Shown here piece by piece: positions 42,661-56,000 of a DNA stretch of 64,000 bases. Under the pieces are notes generated by a model. The model was given only the letters and a program-made list of their open reading frames with translations, was not told the origin of the DNA and did not search any database. Positions within the stretch are counted from its first letter, which is position 1. Every line of letters starts with the position of its first letter. Position numbers and translations under genes: made by a program. Source of the DNA: Channallabes apus (taxonomy: Eukaryota; Chordata; Actinopteri; Siluriformes; Clariidae); NCBI GenBank assembly GCA_030522415.1, contig CM060107.1, forward strand, positions 2,847,847 through 2,911,846, in the 5' to 3' direction.

Positions 42661-43301
42661 TGGACAGAGACAGACATTTATTCATTTAATTATTAAGATT
42701 AATCTTCTATATACTGTATCAGACAACATGATCTGGTGTGTCCAAATATGACTGATTATGAAGTAAGTAAATGAAATAAAGAAAACTCTTAAATCATCTG
42801 CTCACCTCTGACATTCATAACGTTTGGTGGTTCTTTAGAGAAGAAAAATAGAAAAAAACATTTTTAACAATATATTCTCACAAACAATAAATAGTATATA
42901 TTTACCTATTTCATTACATCCTACCTATACAGTATCTACCCGTGATTCCACAGGTGAAATATATCTACTTCATATCTGCATATATTAAGCTCAGAGTTTC
43001 TCAAGCCTGGTCCTGGTGACCTGCTGTCATGTAGCTTTTCTCAGCTCCCAGCACCTACAGTAACTGTAAGTGTCAGCACATTAACAGGCTTTTCTGAGTT
43101 AAAGTTGGTGTGATAAAGCAGATAAAAAAATAACTGTTATGTGTATACATTGTGTACATGGAAACAACAAGATGGTGGCATTTCTTCTGAGGTCAATCAC
43201 AATCACAGTGCTGTGAAATAGAACATATGACAAATATGCAAAAAAACATCTAATACTTTTCCACAGCACGCTAGAATAATTTCTTTAGAGTAATGTTTAT
43301 A
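42661..43301. other. Noncoding interval
   Basis: No gene, RNA or clear repeat recognised; AT-rich. Confidence 0.5.
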
Positions 43302-43605
43302 GTGGGACCTCTGTTTCATGAACACCCTCAATACGAACAAATCAGTTCACAACCATAAGATTTCACCTTAAATTTGTACCTGTTTACAAACTCCACCTCA
43401 GAACACTTTTAGTTTTTGTATTTTGTGACGTAAATGAAATAAATCAAAAGTTTAGAATAATTCATAGTGATCAGGTACAAATTAATTCTATTTAAATGCA
43501 TTCCTATGAAAAAAACTGAATTGGTCTACAACCAAATTGGATCATTAACAGAATTTAGGAATGAATTATGTTTGTGAACTGAGGTTTAAAGTGTGAAATG
43601 ATTAA
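43302..43605. mobile_element. Possible MITE
   Basis: The left side reads GGACCTCTGTTTCATGAAC and the right side GTTTGTGAACTGAGGTTTA, imperfect inverted repeats about 290 bp apart. No coding. Class unknown. Confidence 0.35.
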
Positions 43606-43831
43606 GTTTTATACAATCATGGTGATTATGAGATCATAGCACCACGTGTGAAGCAAACGAACCTTGATCCCTCCCTACATCACAATACAGAGAAAAGGAT
43701 TCACACTAACATAATATAATAAAAAGTCTAAAGTAGCCCTTACTCTCAGCTTTAACTGGAAACTGAGAAAAAAAACATTTTAAACTCTGTTTCTGAATCA
43801 ATACAGTAATCACTATGTTTTGGTCACTTAC

Positions 43832-44462
43832 CCTGAACTGAGAGCGTAACGTTCTGGATAAGATGCCAGTTTGTGGTTGCAGACCTCTTGGGTGCGCTTG
43901 TTTGTCCTGAGCGTGTCCTGATGTAACTCCTGTACACAGCAGCATCAGTAACACTGACATTCTTCAGCACCAGACAACAGCTTCCTTTACGTAACTCGTC
44001 CTCAGGGACGTCCACTCGGCCCTCGTATCCTTGACCTGGCAGCGAGGACCCGCCCCATCGCATAAAAACATCCTGAGAATCAGTTTCCCAGTAGACATGT
44101 GTTTGAGTGGACACCTTACTGGCTTCACATGGAAGGATGGCTGTGTCTCCTACTCGTGCTGATATGAACTGGGAGTCTGCAGAGGTGGAGCCTGTGGAGA
44201 ACACATTAGGCTTTAGACATGTGTTTTAATCAATGATGTGGTTCTAGAGACCGGTTACTCACCCACACCAATGATGAACCACAAGATGAAGATGAGCTTG
44301 TTATGAACCTATAGATGGATCAGGATTAATTGGTTAGTATTATTATTGTAGTATGATTATACACATAGTGTAACAAACAGCAAATAAATATGAAGAACAA
44401 ATAAATAAAAAAACTAAATCCATACGGCCAACCAAGTTCACTAGGATGAGTAGTAACCCCAT
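43832..44462 (-). CDS. Ig V-set gene fragment (leader and V exon)
   Basis: The V-set exon 44191-43832 (360 bp, phase 1 on both sides) runs from CACAG/GCTCC to CAGG/GTAAGTG. It has the first Cys (AILPCE), a VYW, a RVDVPEDEL region, SCCLVL and DAAVYRSY. The canonical last Cys of Y-x-C is Ser, as in the plus-strand Ig genes here. An upstream exon 44308-44263 encodes VHNKLIFILWFIIGVG-type hydrophobic sequence, part of a signal peptide, and ends at GTGAG. A start such as MGLLLILVNL is at 44462, but the donor joining it (TTG/GTTGGC) is weak. I find no membrane, GPI or tail exon down to 42660, so it is either partial or continues in unrecognised exons. Confidence 0.5.
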
Positions 44463-44469
44463 GGTAATT

Positions 44470-45038
44470 ACTGATCCAATATAGTTAAAAGTCACAATCC
44501 GGTAAAAAAAAAGAAATCAACAAGAAGAATGGAGTGTGTGTGTGCATGTGTGTGTGTCAGTTATCATTATTCTAGTATAAATTAAGTGGTTAGCGCTGTT
44601 GCCTCGCACCTGTAGACTTGTAGGTGCAAATCTCTCTGTTGCCGAGTGGGTGGAGTTTGCACATTCTCCCTGTGGTTGGTCGGTTTCCTCCAGCTCCTTC
44701 GGTTTCTTCCCACAGTCCATAATAGTCCCATATAGGTTGATTGGCACCTATTGGAGTATCAAATAGATCAAGTCAAGGCATGAAGAATGATAATGTAACA
44801 CTACAAGGTATCCAGCTGTGGCTTCTTATATAGAACATAAAACACAGAGCTACTGATCTCTGACACTCATCCTGAAGTACCCAAACATATTCATACACTC
44901 CCTAACTATCAGTCTGACATGGTTTAACACTTAAAAAAAAATAAAGAACGCATATATCTTCAAACATAAAATATTCAAAAATACCAACATTTTCTACACA
45001 TATGATGATTTTTCATGGTTCTGGCCTCGACTGGTGTG
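44470..45038. other. Noncoding interval
   Basis: Upstream of the minus-strand V-set gene. About 44585-44760 has a common-repeat look (gttagcgctgttgcctcgca, ttctccctgtg), a fragment of a teleost interspersed repeat. No gene. Confidence 0.45.
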
Positions 45039-45475
45039 GTCAGCTGTTTCTCTGAGGACTTGACAATTCGATAGTTCAGGACTGGAACTTTCTACAAGTC
45101 TATCTGAGTCTCGAATAACTACTGGACTCCATTTTAACATCAAGTATTATAACATCAATTAACATCAACTATTATAGCTGAACCTAACACTTAACACTGT
45201 ATAAATGCAGATCATTTCCTGCTATCTGTTTCACCCAGATGAGGATGGGTTCCCTGTCGAGTCTGGTTCCTCTCAAGGTTTCTTCCTATTACCATCTCAG
45301 GGAGTTTTTCCTTGCCACTGTCGCCCTCGGGCTTGCTCACCAGGGACTATCTGAACATTTTGATTCATACACATTCACATTCCATACAAACTTAAATAAT
45401 TCTTTTGATTGTGTAAAGCTGTTTTGAGACAATGTCAATTGTTAAAAGCGCTATACAAATAAAACTGAATTGAAT
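45039..45475 (+). repeat. Interspersed repeat, same family as 33853-34288
   Basis: Inverted relative to the copy in BEL gag; nearly identical over about 435 bp, so both are recent copies of an active or recently active family. It ends with AATTGAATTGAATTG. Confidence 0.75.
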
Positions 45476-46306
45476 TGAATTGAATTGTTACTGAATCTGA
45501 CATGCAGTAGTTACCAGACATGGTTCTTCCTTTGATTAATAGTTAAGTCAAATTTGTAAATCGATCCAATCCATTGATTTTTAACCATGCCCAGGAATGA
45601 TTGCTCGACCCCTCCCTGCCCCCTGCTGGCCAGCATTTACATTATTATTTTTCTCCATGCTCAGGTGCGTATTTCTCCTCTGATACAGCAGGTGTCAGTA
45701 TCCACCTAGTTGGTATGTGAGCCGCCATTAAACACAAAGAGAAGAAAATAATGAGGATGTCAACCTTGGCACTATGACTAATATTATTGGTATTTCGTAA
45801 CAACTGTCAAGAGCATGCTCTTGTGTGCCATTCTAATGCACCAACGTTGGCTGTGGACAAAGGATAGATTGGCATGTCTTATACACACACAGAGATTTCA
45901 AAGGACTGATGGTGTTGCGTTTAAAACAGCGATCTACTTCCATGTTCAAGTACGATTGGATTTAATATCTGATATGTTCTGTGCCCAAGTGTGCTGACTG
46001 TGATCAAGATGACCTTTCTCAGCAGACTCAGGCACGGTTCCCCAGCGCAGAACGATTGTGTCCTCACTGATCAAAATGAACCGGACTTTGGGGTCAAGTG
46101 TACTCGTAAACAATCCCAGGTCCCCCAGCTTCACCAGCAACATCATTTCCCCTCTGATATTTTTCAACCATTCAACATGCAGCATCATAAGCAGTTTACT
46201 AATCAGCGTCCTGATCATCTGTCATCATCTGCATCTGTTTCTAACTGGTTCATGCCTCAAGTTAGATGGTTTTAAGGAATGACTTACAGGTCACTGTGTG
46301 GCTTAA
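45476..46306. other. Noncoding interval
   Basis: Short frames on both strands (about 90 codons at 45946-46275) without recognisable protein features. No gene supported. Confidence 0.45.
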
Positions 46307-46345
46307 CACTAGAACGCTGAGCACCGGTCATTTGACCGCAATGGG
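46303..46345 (+). mobile_element. piggyBac-like transposon end
   Basis: TTAACACTAGAACGCTGAGC then CACCGGTCATTTGACCGC, the typical TTAA target plus terminal sequence of vertebrate piggyBac-type elements. I could not find the matching inverted end in the next several kb, so the element is probably truncated or the other end is diverged. Confidence 0.45.
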
Positions 46346-48249
46346 GAAAAAAAAAAAACTTCACACTCGATCAAAATCCAGGACCCTCCTTTCATGACTT
46401 TTCCTAGATCTGTGAACTTAATCACCCTGCATTCTTAAATTTTCAAAATTGCACCAGTAAAAGTCAGTATAAAGCTATTTTGCTCTTATTTATGTGAAAT
46501 TGCTGACAACTGCGCGGCGGCGTTTCCTGCCTTTTCCAACCTGTGATTCTCATTTCTCTCAGCAAATGACGCAAGGGATCGCGCATACTGTCTATGCGTC
46601 ATTCAGTGCGTATATGTAACTATCTCAGGTTTCATTCCATATATGCAGTTTATATATATATATATATATATATATGCTTCCGTGAAATTACGACATAACG
46701 CCATTCCTTCCCGCATTGATAATCAGCAATATTTTATAAGGAGATTTAGGGATTTAGCTCTACTTAATTTTATAACGTTTTAAGAAAATTAATTAGTTTG
46801 TTCATTCTATTTGAAGCTTCTGAACTTCTCGGATGTTTTTTTAGTGTGACAGTGCTTTAGATTAGTTCTGAACTCGCTTCCGTGAAATTATCACTAAAAC
46901 AATTTAATGACCCTCCTGAGGATATAAAGCTTTATTATTGTGTTTGAATAAATCAGATCTACCACAGCTGAACAACTTCACTTTTCCGTTATGGTAACAT
47001 CAGCACCTTGGATACCTGTCGCTGCTGCTGTGGAAATATTACGCTACTGATATAAAATATAGAATATTTATTGAAACAAAAACTAATACAATTATAAAAT
47101 ATGTAACGTATTTAAACGTTTATAACTTATCGAAAATGATTCGATTAATTTACAAGATGTATGCTATATAATACTAAGGGTCTCTGGGGCACTGGTGGCT
47201 CAGTGGTAGACAAAAACATTCCCCTGAAACTGCTAAGGTACAGGGACTGAATTAGTGTTGCACAGGACAGCAGTACTTGAAATCAGTACCATACCCACAT
47301 GTTGCAATTTGCTGTCCTCGACACAGAACCAAGTAAACTAAATATATTTTTACTTTCACTCTTGTTAAGACCCGGTGAATCTAATCTCTTAAATGGAGAT
47401 CACCGGTGATGAGGTAAGATCAGGAGCGTCTGTAAACTGCCTGTGCTGGGGAACTGTGTAAGAGTCTACAAATATTACAACTGTCTCATTCACGGGACAT
47501 CTGTACTGTACTATTCACTTTTTATCACATGTGTATTTTATTGAATATTAGTCATACAGTCCTGCTAAACTACAGCAAGCTCCAACAAATAGAAATATAA
47601 AAAACATATGATTTATACTATAATACACTGTTGTTCCTACCATACAGTAAAGAGCAAGATTCTGTAGAAATGCAGCACGTAACTACATGTCTATGCTCTT
47701 CATGGGTGTGTTTGCACATTTTTGTTCTTGTGTACTGTTATCCAGTCTACACAAGTCTGTACATGCATGTGTAATGTTTCTAGCTTAGTGGAACACCAGA
47801 GGAACAAGTGTTTTCCTCATGGAAATACTGATTAAGTATTAATACTTAATACTTTAAAAATACATTTTTATTTAGAAAAAATATATATATAATAATAAAC
47901 CACTCGTCTCAGTCACGTGATCTGGTACATCAAAGAAAATTAATGGTTACAAGTTAACAAAATGACTAACCAATGTGTTTGGAGAGCGTTTTTGGAAAGG
48001 GCAACATGCCCAATGAGGAGACAGGGAGAGAAGAGCCTGGGACTTCCATGAAAAAGAAAGCTCAGGAGCTTCATATGAGGAGTCCTACTTAAAATATGGA
48101 TTTATTGCTACAGGTGATTCTCACGCCCCAGGCCCGCTCTGCATAGTACTGTACTGTATGTGGCCACAGGCTAGCAAATAAAGCTATGAAGCCATCAATA
48201 TGTTCACATTATAGAACAGTATAGATTTACTGTCCTCTCAAAATATCTC
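46346..48249. other. Noncoding interval with simple repeats
   Basis: (TA)n at about 46652-46675. About 47188-47262 has a tRNA-like head (ctggtggctcagtggtagac), a SINE relic. No gene. Confidence 0.5.
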
Positions 48250-48500
48250 AACATACAGCCATTATTGTCAAAATAATAACTGGAAACAAAAGTAAGTACA
48301 CCCTAAGTGATAACAGCTGTACATCGTTAACCATGCAAAGTCACATGGCCTGTTCATCATGATCATGTGTTTGTCAGTGGCCGTGTATGTCTCCAGACCT
48401 GAAACCTACTGAGCACGTGTGGGGCGTCCTCAAGCGGAAGGTGGCAAAGTTAAATTTTGCAAGAACAGTATTTTTCAAGTGTATTCGCAAAAGCCATCAA
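48250..48500 (+). pseudogene. Tc1-like transposase relic
   Basis: About 48389-48450 translates to SPDLKPTEHVWGVLKRKVAK, the C-terminal end of Tc1/mariner-type transposases where the last catalytic acid (here E in PTEHVW) sits. No longer frame around it; upstream sequence is degenerate. Confidence 0.6.
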
Positions 48501-48787
48501 GCGCCATGAAGAAAGTTTATTTAGACTTTTAACTTTTAACTCAGCAATTAACAAACAGCATCACAGATTAGAGGCGTAATGAAGGATTTACAGAGCAGAA
48601 GAAGCAGATACAGTATACATCTCAATATCAACTGTTCAAATGAGATTAACATGAATTTTGGATAAACGCCTGTTTTACAGTGTGGAAAGAGATAAACATC
48701 AGTAAAGAATAATGCATAGATTATAAATAGACTTTTTTTACCGGCTGGTTGTGAACTCCTCTCACACTCCGTTTCTGTCCGTCTCTG

Positions 48788-48825
<38 letters not shown>
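48788..48825. repeat. (TG)n microsatellite
   Basis: About 17 TG units. Confidence 0.9.
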
Positions 48826-48826
<1 letters not shown>

Positions 48827-49559
48827 ATGTGCTCGCATGTGTCTCTTCTCATCTTGGCAGCTTCAGTAGAGCAATGATACGTCTATAGAATCGACTCAGC
48901 TGATTCAGTTATCAAATCGTTTTTTTTATATATAATTTTTTAATTATTGTTCAGCCAGTAACATGGAAAGTATTTGAATGATTTGAGTAAACTGGTTCAC
49001 GATAAAAGAAATTATTATCAATCCATTTGTTGCTTACTATGTCACTTATATAAAAAGAGGGTTCTTAATATTTAATGAATGTGTACTATGAATGTGAACA
49101 TGGCTTCTGGACACTTGCAATCAAAATGATTTAACCCCCATTGAAAATCTTTGTTTTGGGGCCAAAATTACTAGCGTGCAGCCGGTTGTAATAAATCAGT
49201 GAAACTGGAGCAATTTAAAATGCTCAACACAATTAATACAATAAGTGGTTGCTTCAAATTCAACACAAAATACTACTTTTAATGACTTCTACAGTTTTAC
49301 AATTATTCAACCCTTAGATGAGAAACACCTTCAGGACTTAGCAGAGCCTCCACTGTATGTTATGTAAGATAGCGACATACAGTAGTATACAGTAGAATAA
49401 AAGACGCTGGCAAACATATATTGGATATAACGATTTATTTTAATGTACTGTAGTGTATATGAACTTATAATAAACTTACTTTGGCTTAGCCAATGCCAAA
49501 ATAACAAACAAATATACCAGCAGCATAAACACAACATACTGTAGATGAGCTAAACTATT

Positions 49560-50125
49560 AAAGTAAGAGACATTATTTTTCAATTTATCCCCAAATAACT
49601 AAAGATACACACATGAATGACAAGACGACCAAAGTAAAGTGTCCTGCTCTGCAAAATCGTATTAACCATAAAGATAAACATTATAATGTAAGTATGTGCC
49701 TTGTCCACTTACCACAACATCTTAAAAATAAAATAAAGAAATAAAGAAATAAATACTGGAATCATTAAAATTACATCAGATATTGGAAAATAAACAGCTG
49801 CAAGTGCTTTATACAGTACATAATCACATGTTTCATATATCATGTATCTAATAGACAAATAAAAATAAGGTATAAAGCTGAACTGTTGTTGTCAAGTGCA
49901 AGGAAGCATTCTAGATTTTTTAGAGGAGAATTATAGAAATAATCAGAAATTAGTGTATTTTTGATAATTGAAACACAAAAGCACTGAACTGTTGTTCTTA
50001 AAACACCTCATATTGCAGTTTACCGAAAGTATGACAGATAAGAATTGTTTAGTTACTATTCTTTAGTTATATATGCCATTTGGCTTAAAAATCAAATACT
50101 AAAAAAAACAAATCTAATTGTACCC
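49560..50125. repeat. Old third copy of the duplicated downstream module
   Basis: About 49590-49690 (cacacatgaatg, tgctctgcaaaatcgtatta) parallels 61640-61730. About 49990-50095 (ctgttgttcttaaaac, agataagaattgtttagtta) parallels 61965-62040. Order is kept with many indels. No Ig exon was recognised next to it. Confidence 0.5.
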
Positions 50126-50764
50126 GGCTGCTTCTTGTTTCGTGCTAATTTCATGGGTTGAGTGTTCTTGGTTCTGACTGTCCTGGTGCTCTGTAGTGCT
50201 GACCTGATGGCAAAGATGGCTTGGATGTGAGGCGTCCAAACAGATTTTTTTGAGCATTTTTACTCACGGTGGACATATACTATAATCGTTCCGGCTCTTT
50301 AAACCAGTTTTGTTGTAAGAAAATAATGGGGGACCAACATTGCGATAACCTATAGACAGTGTTAAGAGTAATACCAAAATATATAACACACAATGATTAA
50401 CAGAAGTCATTTGCCAGCATATATTGAGTCTTTACATAAATACAAAAACATACAAAATCATATTACATGAAATGTTCACAAGCAGTATGATCAATGTCCA
50501 ACATGAAAGTATGAATATAAATGTCCACCTCAGATCTTAAGAGAGAAAACCCATTGACAAAGTGTACAACCAATGCTGTAAAGTCTTATCTGTTACAGGG
50601 TAGATTGATGAAACTGTAAAAACACCAATTTAAATGGATGTCCTCCTTGAGAGGACAAAGTTCTTGGGCAGTTGCAATGCTACACCCAAACTCCAATTTC
50701 CCAAACATTAACCATCTCAACTGCTACACAAAACCAAAAAAAAATATATACAAAAAAAAGATAT

Positions 50765-51171
50765 TAGGTGAAACCTCGGACTGTAACGCGGTTCCGCAAG
50801 ACGAGCTTTAAATTAAAAAAAAAAAAAAAAAATTTACTTGGAAAACGAACAAGTCTTGGTTTACGAGTACCGAGTATCATGTATCACGCATTCGCTGAGC
50901 GTCACGTGATCACAACTGAGCCAACGGTTTTTCTCTCTCTTGTGCTGCTGAATTGTGGGTAATCGTCTCTTACTGGTATAATCAACATTCATTTTTACTT
51001 TACAGCAGTGATTCCGTTAGTGTGTCGCTCAATCGAGTGTCATTAGAGAAATTTCTTGTTTATTTTTCCGATAGAACAGTGTTTCCGTTGTGTGCGCACG
51101 CGTGTGTGAAAAGAGTGGAGGAAGGCTAACAGTGTAAGATGAGAAGGGGGAGAGGGAATCTTACTTTAGAT

Positions 51172-51203
<32 letters not shown>

Positions 51204-51440
51204 CGCCTGCACGAACAACAAAACACTTATCTGTCGGGATTACTTTTAACATTTTTTTAAAGGTAAAGTGCAGGTTAATATATTATTTTTTTTTCCTAAT
51301 ATTTTGTGTTAATTATTTTTATGTATTCATTTTCTTGGGCTGTGGAACGAATAATTTGAGTTTCCATTTTTTTCCTAGGGGAAACTCTTATTTTCCAGTC
51401 AAAGTGGCTTTGATTATTTATTTATTTCAAAATGAACAAA
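50765..51440. mobile_element. Old DNA-transposon-type repeat
   Basis: It starts GTGAAACCTCGGACTGTAAC with CAAGACGAGC; the far part has GTGGAACGAATAATTTGAG and CCTAGGGGAAAC. Such pairs belong to a widespread mariner/Tigger-like vertebrate repeat. A (CA)n lies at 51172-51201. No transposase. Confidence 0.45.
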
Positions 51441-51556
51441 AGGTTATTTCTAAACATGATAGATGTTTTTATAATTAACTTCTGCTTTCTCTATAAAATG
51501 ATTAAATCAGTTTGACAGGAGGGAGGTATTACAAAACAAAACAAAACTTGTGTGCT

Positions 51557-51557
<1 letters not shown>

Positions 51558-51620
<63 letters not shown>
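51558..51620. repeat. (TG)n microsatellite
   Basis: More than 30 TG units, about 310 bp downstream of the TRIM stop codon. Confidence 0.92.
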
Positions 51621-51621
<1 letters not shown>

Positions 51622-51930
51622 TCAGTTTTAAACATCTACTTTCAATAATGTAAATATAAAGTTATTCTAAAGTGACGTCTGATTTGCCGAATCTCACCGC
51701 GACTCTTCACACAGATACAACTTTATAATAATACATTTAATACATTTAATACATTTAATAATACATCTGTTTATTTTGATTAAACTATATTCAGTGTTAA
51801 TATTTACTCTTTAATTGTCGCTGTGTTAAATTACTGAGCTGTTTGTGCAGCTGGATTGTGTGTTAGTGAGACAGACGACTGAGCAACAATGTGACAATGT
51901 GCAGGAATTTTACACAAAACACTACAAACT

Positions 51931-52777
51931 TTATTCTGGATCACACAATCTCACAGTAGAGTCAAACAAGTAGAACCCAAACCCAGCGTAGAGAGGCTGA
52001 GTGAATGTGGTGTGGACTCTGTGGAGGAGCTTCATCGTGTCAGAGACGCTGTAGAAGGACAGAGTTCCTGCACTGTGATCCACATACACTCCTATTCTGG
52101 AGGATGATGGAGCTCTGAGTTCAGTCTTAATGCTGTTGTGATAGAAAGAGAGAGAAGAAGAAGAAGAAGAACACTCCAGACTCCAGGACTGATTGTTGCC
52201 TCCAAACCAACACTTATTACCCAGTCCTTTCCTGCTGATGTCTTTATATGAGACTGATATGTCCACACCAACACCGCTCCACTCCACCTCCCAGTAACAG
52301 CGTCCACACACACTCTCCTTACACAACACCTGACTGTAGTAGTCAAATCTCTCTGGATGATCAGAGTACTGCTGGTCTCTCTCACTGTCTCTCACCGCTC
52401 GGTTCTTCTCAGACAGAATGAGGAAACGATGTGCCGTGTTGGGATCCAGAGTCAGATAACAGAAATCTAAAATAAAAGAGAAAAACAAACTGAACAATGT
52501 GAACATGTTGGGTTTAATTCACACAATACTGTATATTCATGTGAAGAGTGAGACAGCTGTCTGTGTGCGCTGATATCTGAGGGAGAAACGTCTCAATGTT
52601 CATTCAGAATTTAATCTAAAGAAATAAAAAGCTGTTGTTTATTCCAGTTTGTCAGTATTTAGTGTTTTCTATTCTGCTTATGAAAGATATAGTTTATTAT
52701 TATTATTAATAATAATAATTATTATTATTATTATGATCCATATATTTTTTTATGTGTCTAATTCAGGAAATCTGCTG

Positions 52778-52851
<74 letters not shown>

Positions 52852-52970
52852 TAAACTAATAACAATTAAATTTATATTTTAAATCACACAACATTCCTCC
52901 AAATCACTTTTCTGTATTTAATACTTTCTAAGCTGCTTTTAAAGAAAACGGTACTCTATAGACCTAATAA

Positions 52971-53008
<38 letters not shown>

Positions 53009-56000
53009 ATTTCAGAAACTCTTCTCTGCTCTGTGTCTCTGGTGGTGAAAAGATCTGAACTGCTGCAGTTGTGGAGAGAAAAATGGAAATGAAGACAAAA
53101 AGCCTCATCAGGTTGTAAAAGATGGAAACAGTTTAAAGTGATACAGTCAGTTTATTCATTTTAAATCAGTATTTTAGTTCAAACTGTCTGCAGGAAGGTC
53201 AGCAGGAGCATTGCTAAGAAATAAGACTTGACAGAGCGAGTAAAGACGTCCATCATTGTGTTTCTCCAGCAGGAACAGCTCCTCTTACCATGTGGAGGGA
53301 TTTTGTTGAATTCCTCCTCACAGAATTCCTCGAGTCTCTTCTTCAGATCTGAGAGAGAATTCCTCACTCTATCAAATGAGAGATGTTGATGGACACTGAT
53401 GCTGGAGGTCTGAAAGTCTGGTCTGTCCATTGGAGGAGAGTGACGTCCAGAAGCTAAAGCCTAGAGAAAGCAGATTAGATGTAAAACACACTTGTGACAT
53501 CAGAGGACATTCACTGTTCCATTAACAGGAGGTGTTTTAGAGAGTGTGTGAGGAACAGCTGTGTGTGTAGATCAGACAGTGAGTGTTACCTGGAGGAACT
53601 GGATGTGATCGTGTGTGTGTGAAAGCTGCTCCAGCTCAGTGAGTCTCCTCTGAAGATCAGCAATCTCCTGCTCCAGTTGCTCCAGGAGTCGTTCAGCTCG
53701 ACTCAGTTCAGTCTTCTCCTGATCTCTGATCAGCTCCGTCACCTCCGAGCGCTTTTTCTCCATGGAGCTGATCAGCTCAGTAAAGATCCTCTCACTGTCC
53801 TCCACTGCTGTCTGTGCACTCAGCTGTTACACACACACACACACACACACACACACTCATCTATCATTCCCTCTCTTACTGCGACTCTAAATGTCTCCAT
53901 GTTGTCCATGTTGTGTGTGTTTCTAGGAGCAGCTCTGTCTCTGCTCACTGCTCACCTTTATAGTGTCCACAACCTGTTTCAGCTCCTCCACCTTCTTCTG
54001 CTTCTCCTGGATTCTCTGCTGGGATTTCATCTGCTTCTCCTTTAACTCACTCTGAGGATAAAACAATGTGATGAATATTGTGTATACTGTATGTGTAGAT
54101 GTACCTCATCAATCTACAACACAGACTTGTTGAATGTCCACATATTTGCTGCATTTCTGCCTGTTTATAACTAACTAAAGAGTCGAGACATAAAGCCATG
54201 ATTACTTGACCACATGTGGTTTGTATAAAAGGCTACAATGACGAACATGACTTTATCTTCTCCTCCATTAACTCAGTCTGGGGATAAATTAGTTATTAAG
54301 CTCTTCATAATGCACACGTGGTTTATTTAACACTCAGTTTTGTTTAATGCTGTTGTGACTTCATAGTCCATGTGCAAAATACTGACTAATGAATTAGAAG
54401 TAGAAGTTAAAGGGGTTAAGAGACATGACTTCGTCTGTATGATGGTAAATGTATTGAATACTTTACTGCACTAACTCTTCATGCTTTATGAGACAAATAT
54501 CTGATTATTCTGACCTGATTAACGCTGAGTCACTTAATGCATCATTATTCAAACACCTTCACTTTTACTCCGAGACTAATTAAAATTATTTTATTCTGAA
54601 TTAATGATACGTTTATAGTATAGATACTTTTTTATATTTCTTATATATTTTTGGAAGTTTTTTATATTTTGTTCTATTTATTTCTTGTTAACTGTTTTTT
54701 ACCTTTTAAGGTCACGTGCGGTCGTTTAGGCATTTCACTGCATATCGTACTGTGTATGACTGTGTACGTGACAAATACAATTAGAATTTAATGTTGCATG
54801 TTAATTTCTATAACTGACTGAAGCATAAAATGGACAAAAAGAAAAAGTGTAGTGAGATAAAATATGTTGTTTTGCTGTTTTTTTTGTTTAAACATACAGT
54901 TGGGCTGAAGATTGTGTAGTATAGAGTGACATATGGTTTTACTATCACAAAATATACACTATGATAAAATGAATCGAGCAGTGAAATGACTAAGCTGTAA
55001 GGAATCGCCACTAGAGGGCACTGTTTTGTTGTTTGTAGTTTGTGTTATGCAGACTCGGTTTCCCAGAAGGCACCTCGGTCAGGTGATGCGGGAGCACACC
55101 TGAACCCAGGCAGGTCATTAAATCTTCAAATAAATAGCTGATTAGTCTGGGAAGCCTAGTCTCCATGTGTCCCTTAGCCTAGCCTCCATGTGTCCCTTAG
55201 CCTCCATGTGTCCCTTAGCCTAGTCATCGAGTGTCACTTAGCCTAGCCTCTGAGTGTCCCTTAGAGTAGCCTCTGTGTGTCCCTTAGAGTAGCCTCTGTG
55301 TGTCCCGAGCTTCTGTGTCCCTAGTCTCCAGTGTTGTGTTTAGCTATTAGGTAAGTGTAGCTAAGTGCATGTTAGGCTAAAGACATGTTTAGGTAGATTT
55401 ATGTATAGCTACAGTAACTGCCATGGTTGGCTAATAGCAATGTTTAGCTGATTGCCATGTCTTTAGCCTTAGTTCTGTCTCGTGTCTTCTGGTCCTGTCT
55501 CGTGTCTCTAGTCTCTCGTCTTGTCCCCGTCTTCAGTTCCATACCTCGCTTGAGTATGTTTCGCCCCTAAGTATATGTCTCAACATAGTGCTTATATTTA
55601 ATGTTAGGGGTATTAGAGCCTGTGTTTCCCCAAGAATGTGTCACAACATAGTGCTTAGATTTTGTGTATGAGAGTGTCTTATCAGTCAAGTATGTATTTC
55701 AGTTTAATGCTTATGTTCTGTGTCTCGTCTTCTAGCCTGGGTATTGGTCAGTTATGGGTTCTATACTTTGAGTGTTCGTTCCTTTGTTTGTTTTGTTCAT
55801 GATTCGTGTTTTGTGTTTTCTGTAATAAAAACACTTTTTGTTTCAAAACACACCTCTGCGCTTATACCTGCCCTTTGCTGCCCACGGCATTAACAACAGC
55901 CATCACTACCCAATCCTGACATGAGCAAAAAATAATTTAAATATATTATTTAACATTTGGTAAAAAAAAGTTTTTACATCATCATGCCAAGAGTGTGTAA

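Noticed and set aside
45946..46275. Overlapping 90-94-codon frames on both strands
   Set aside because: No domain, no splice context, not conserved in this window.
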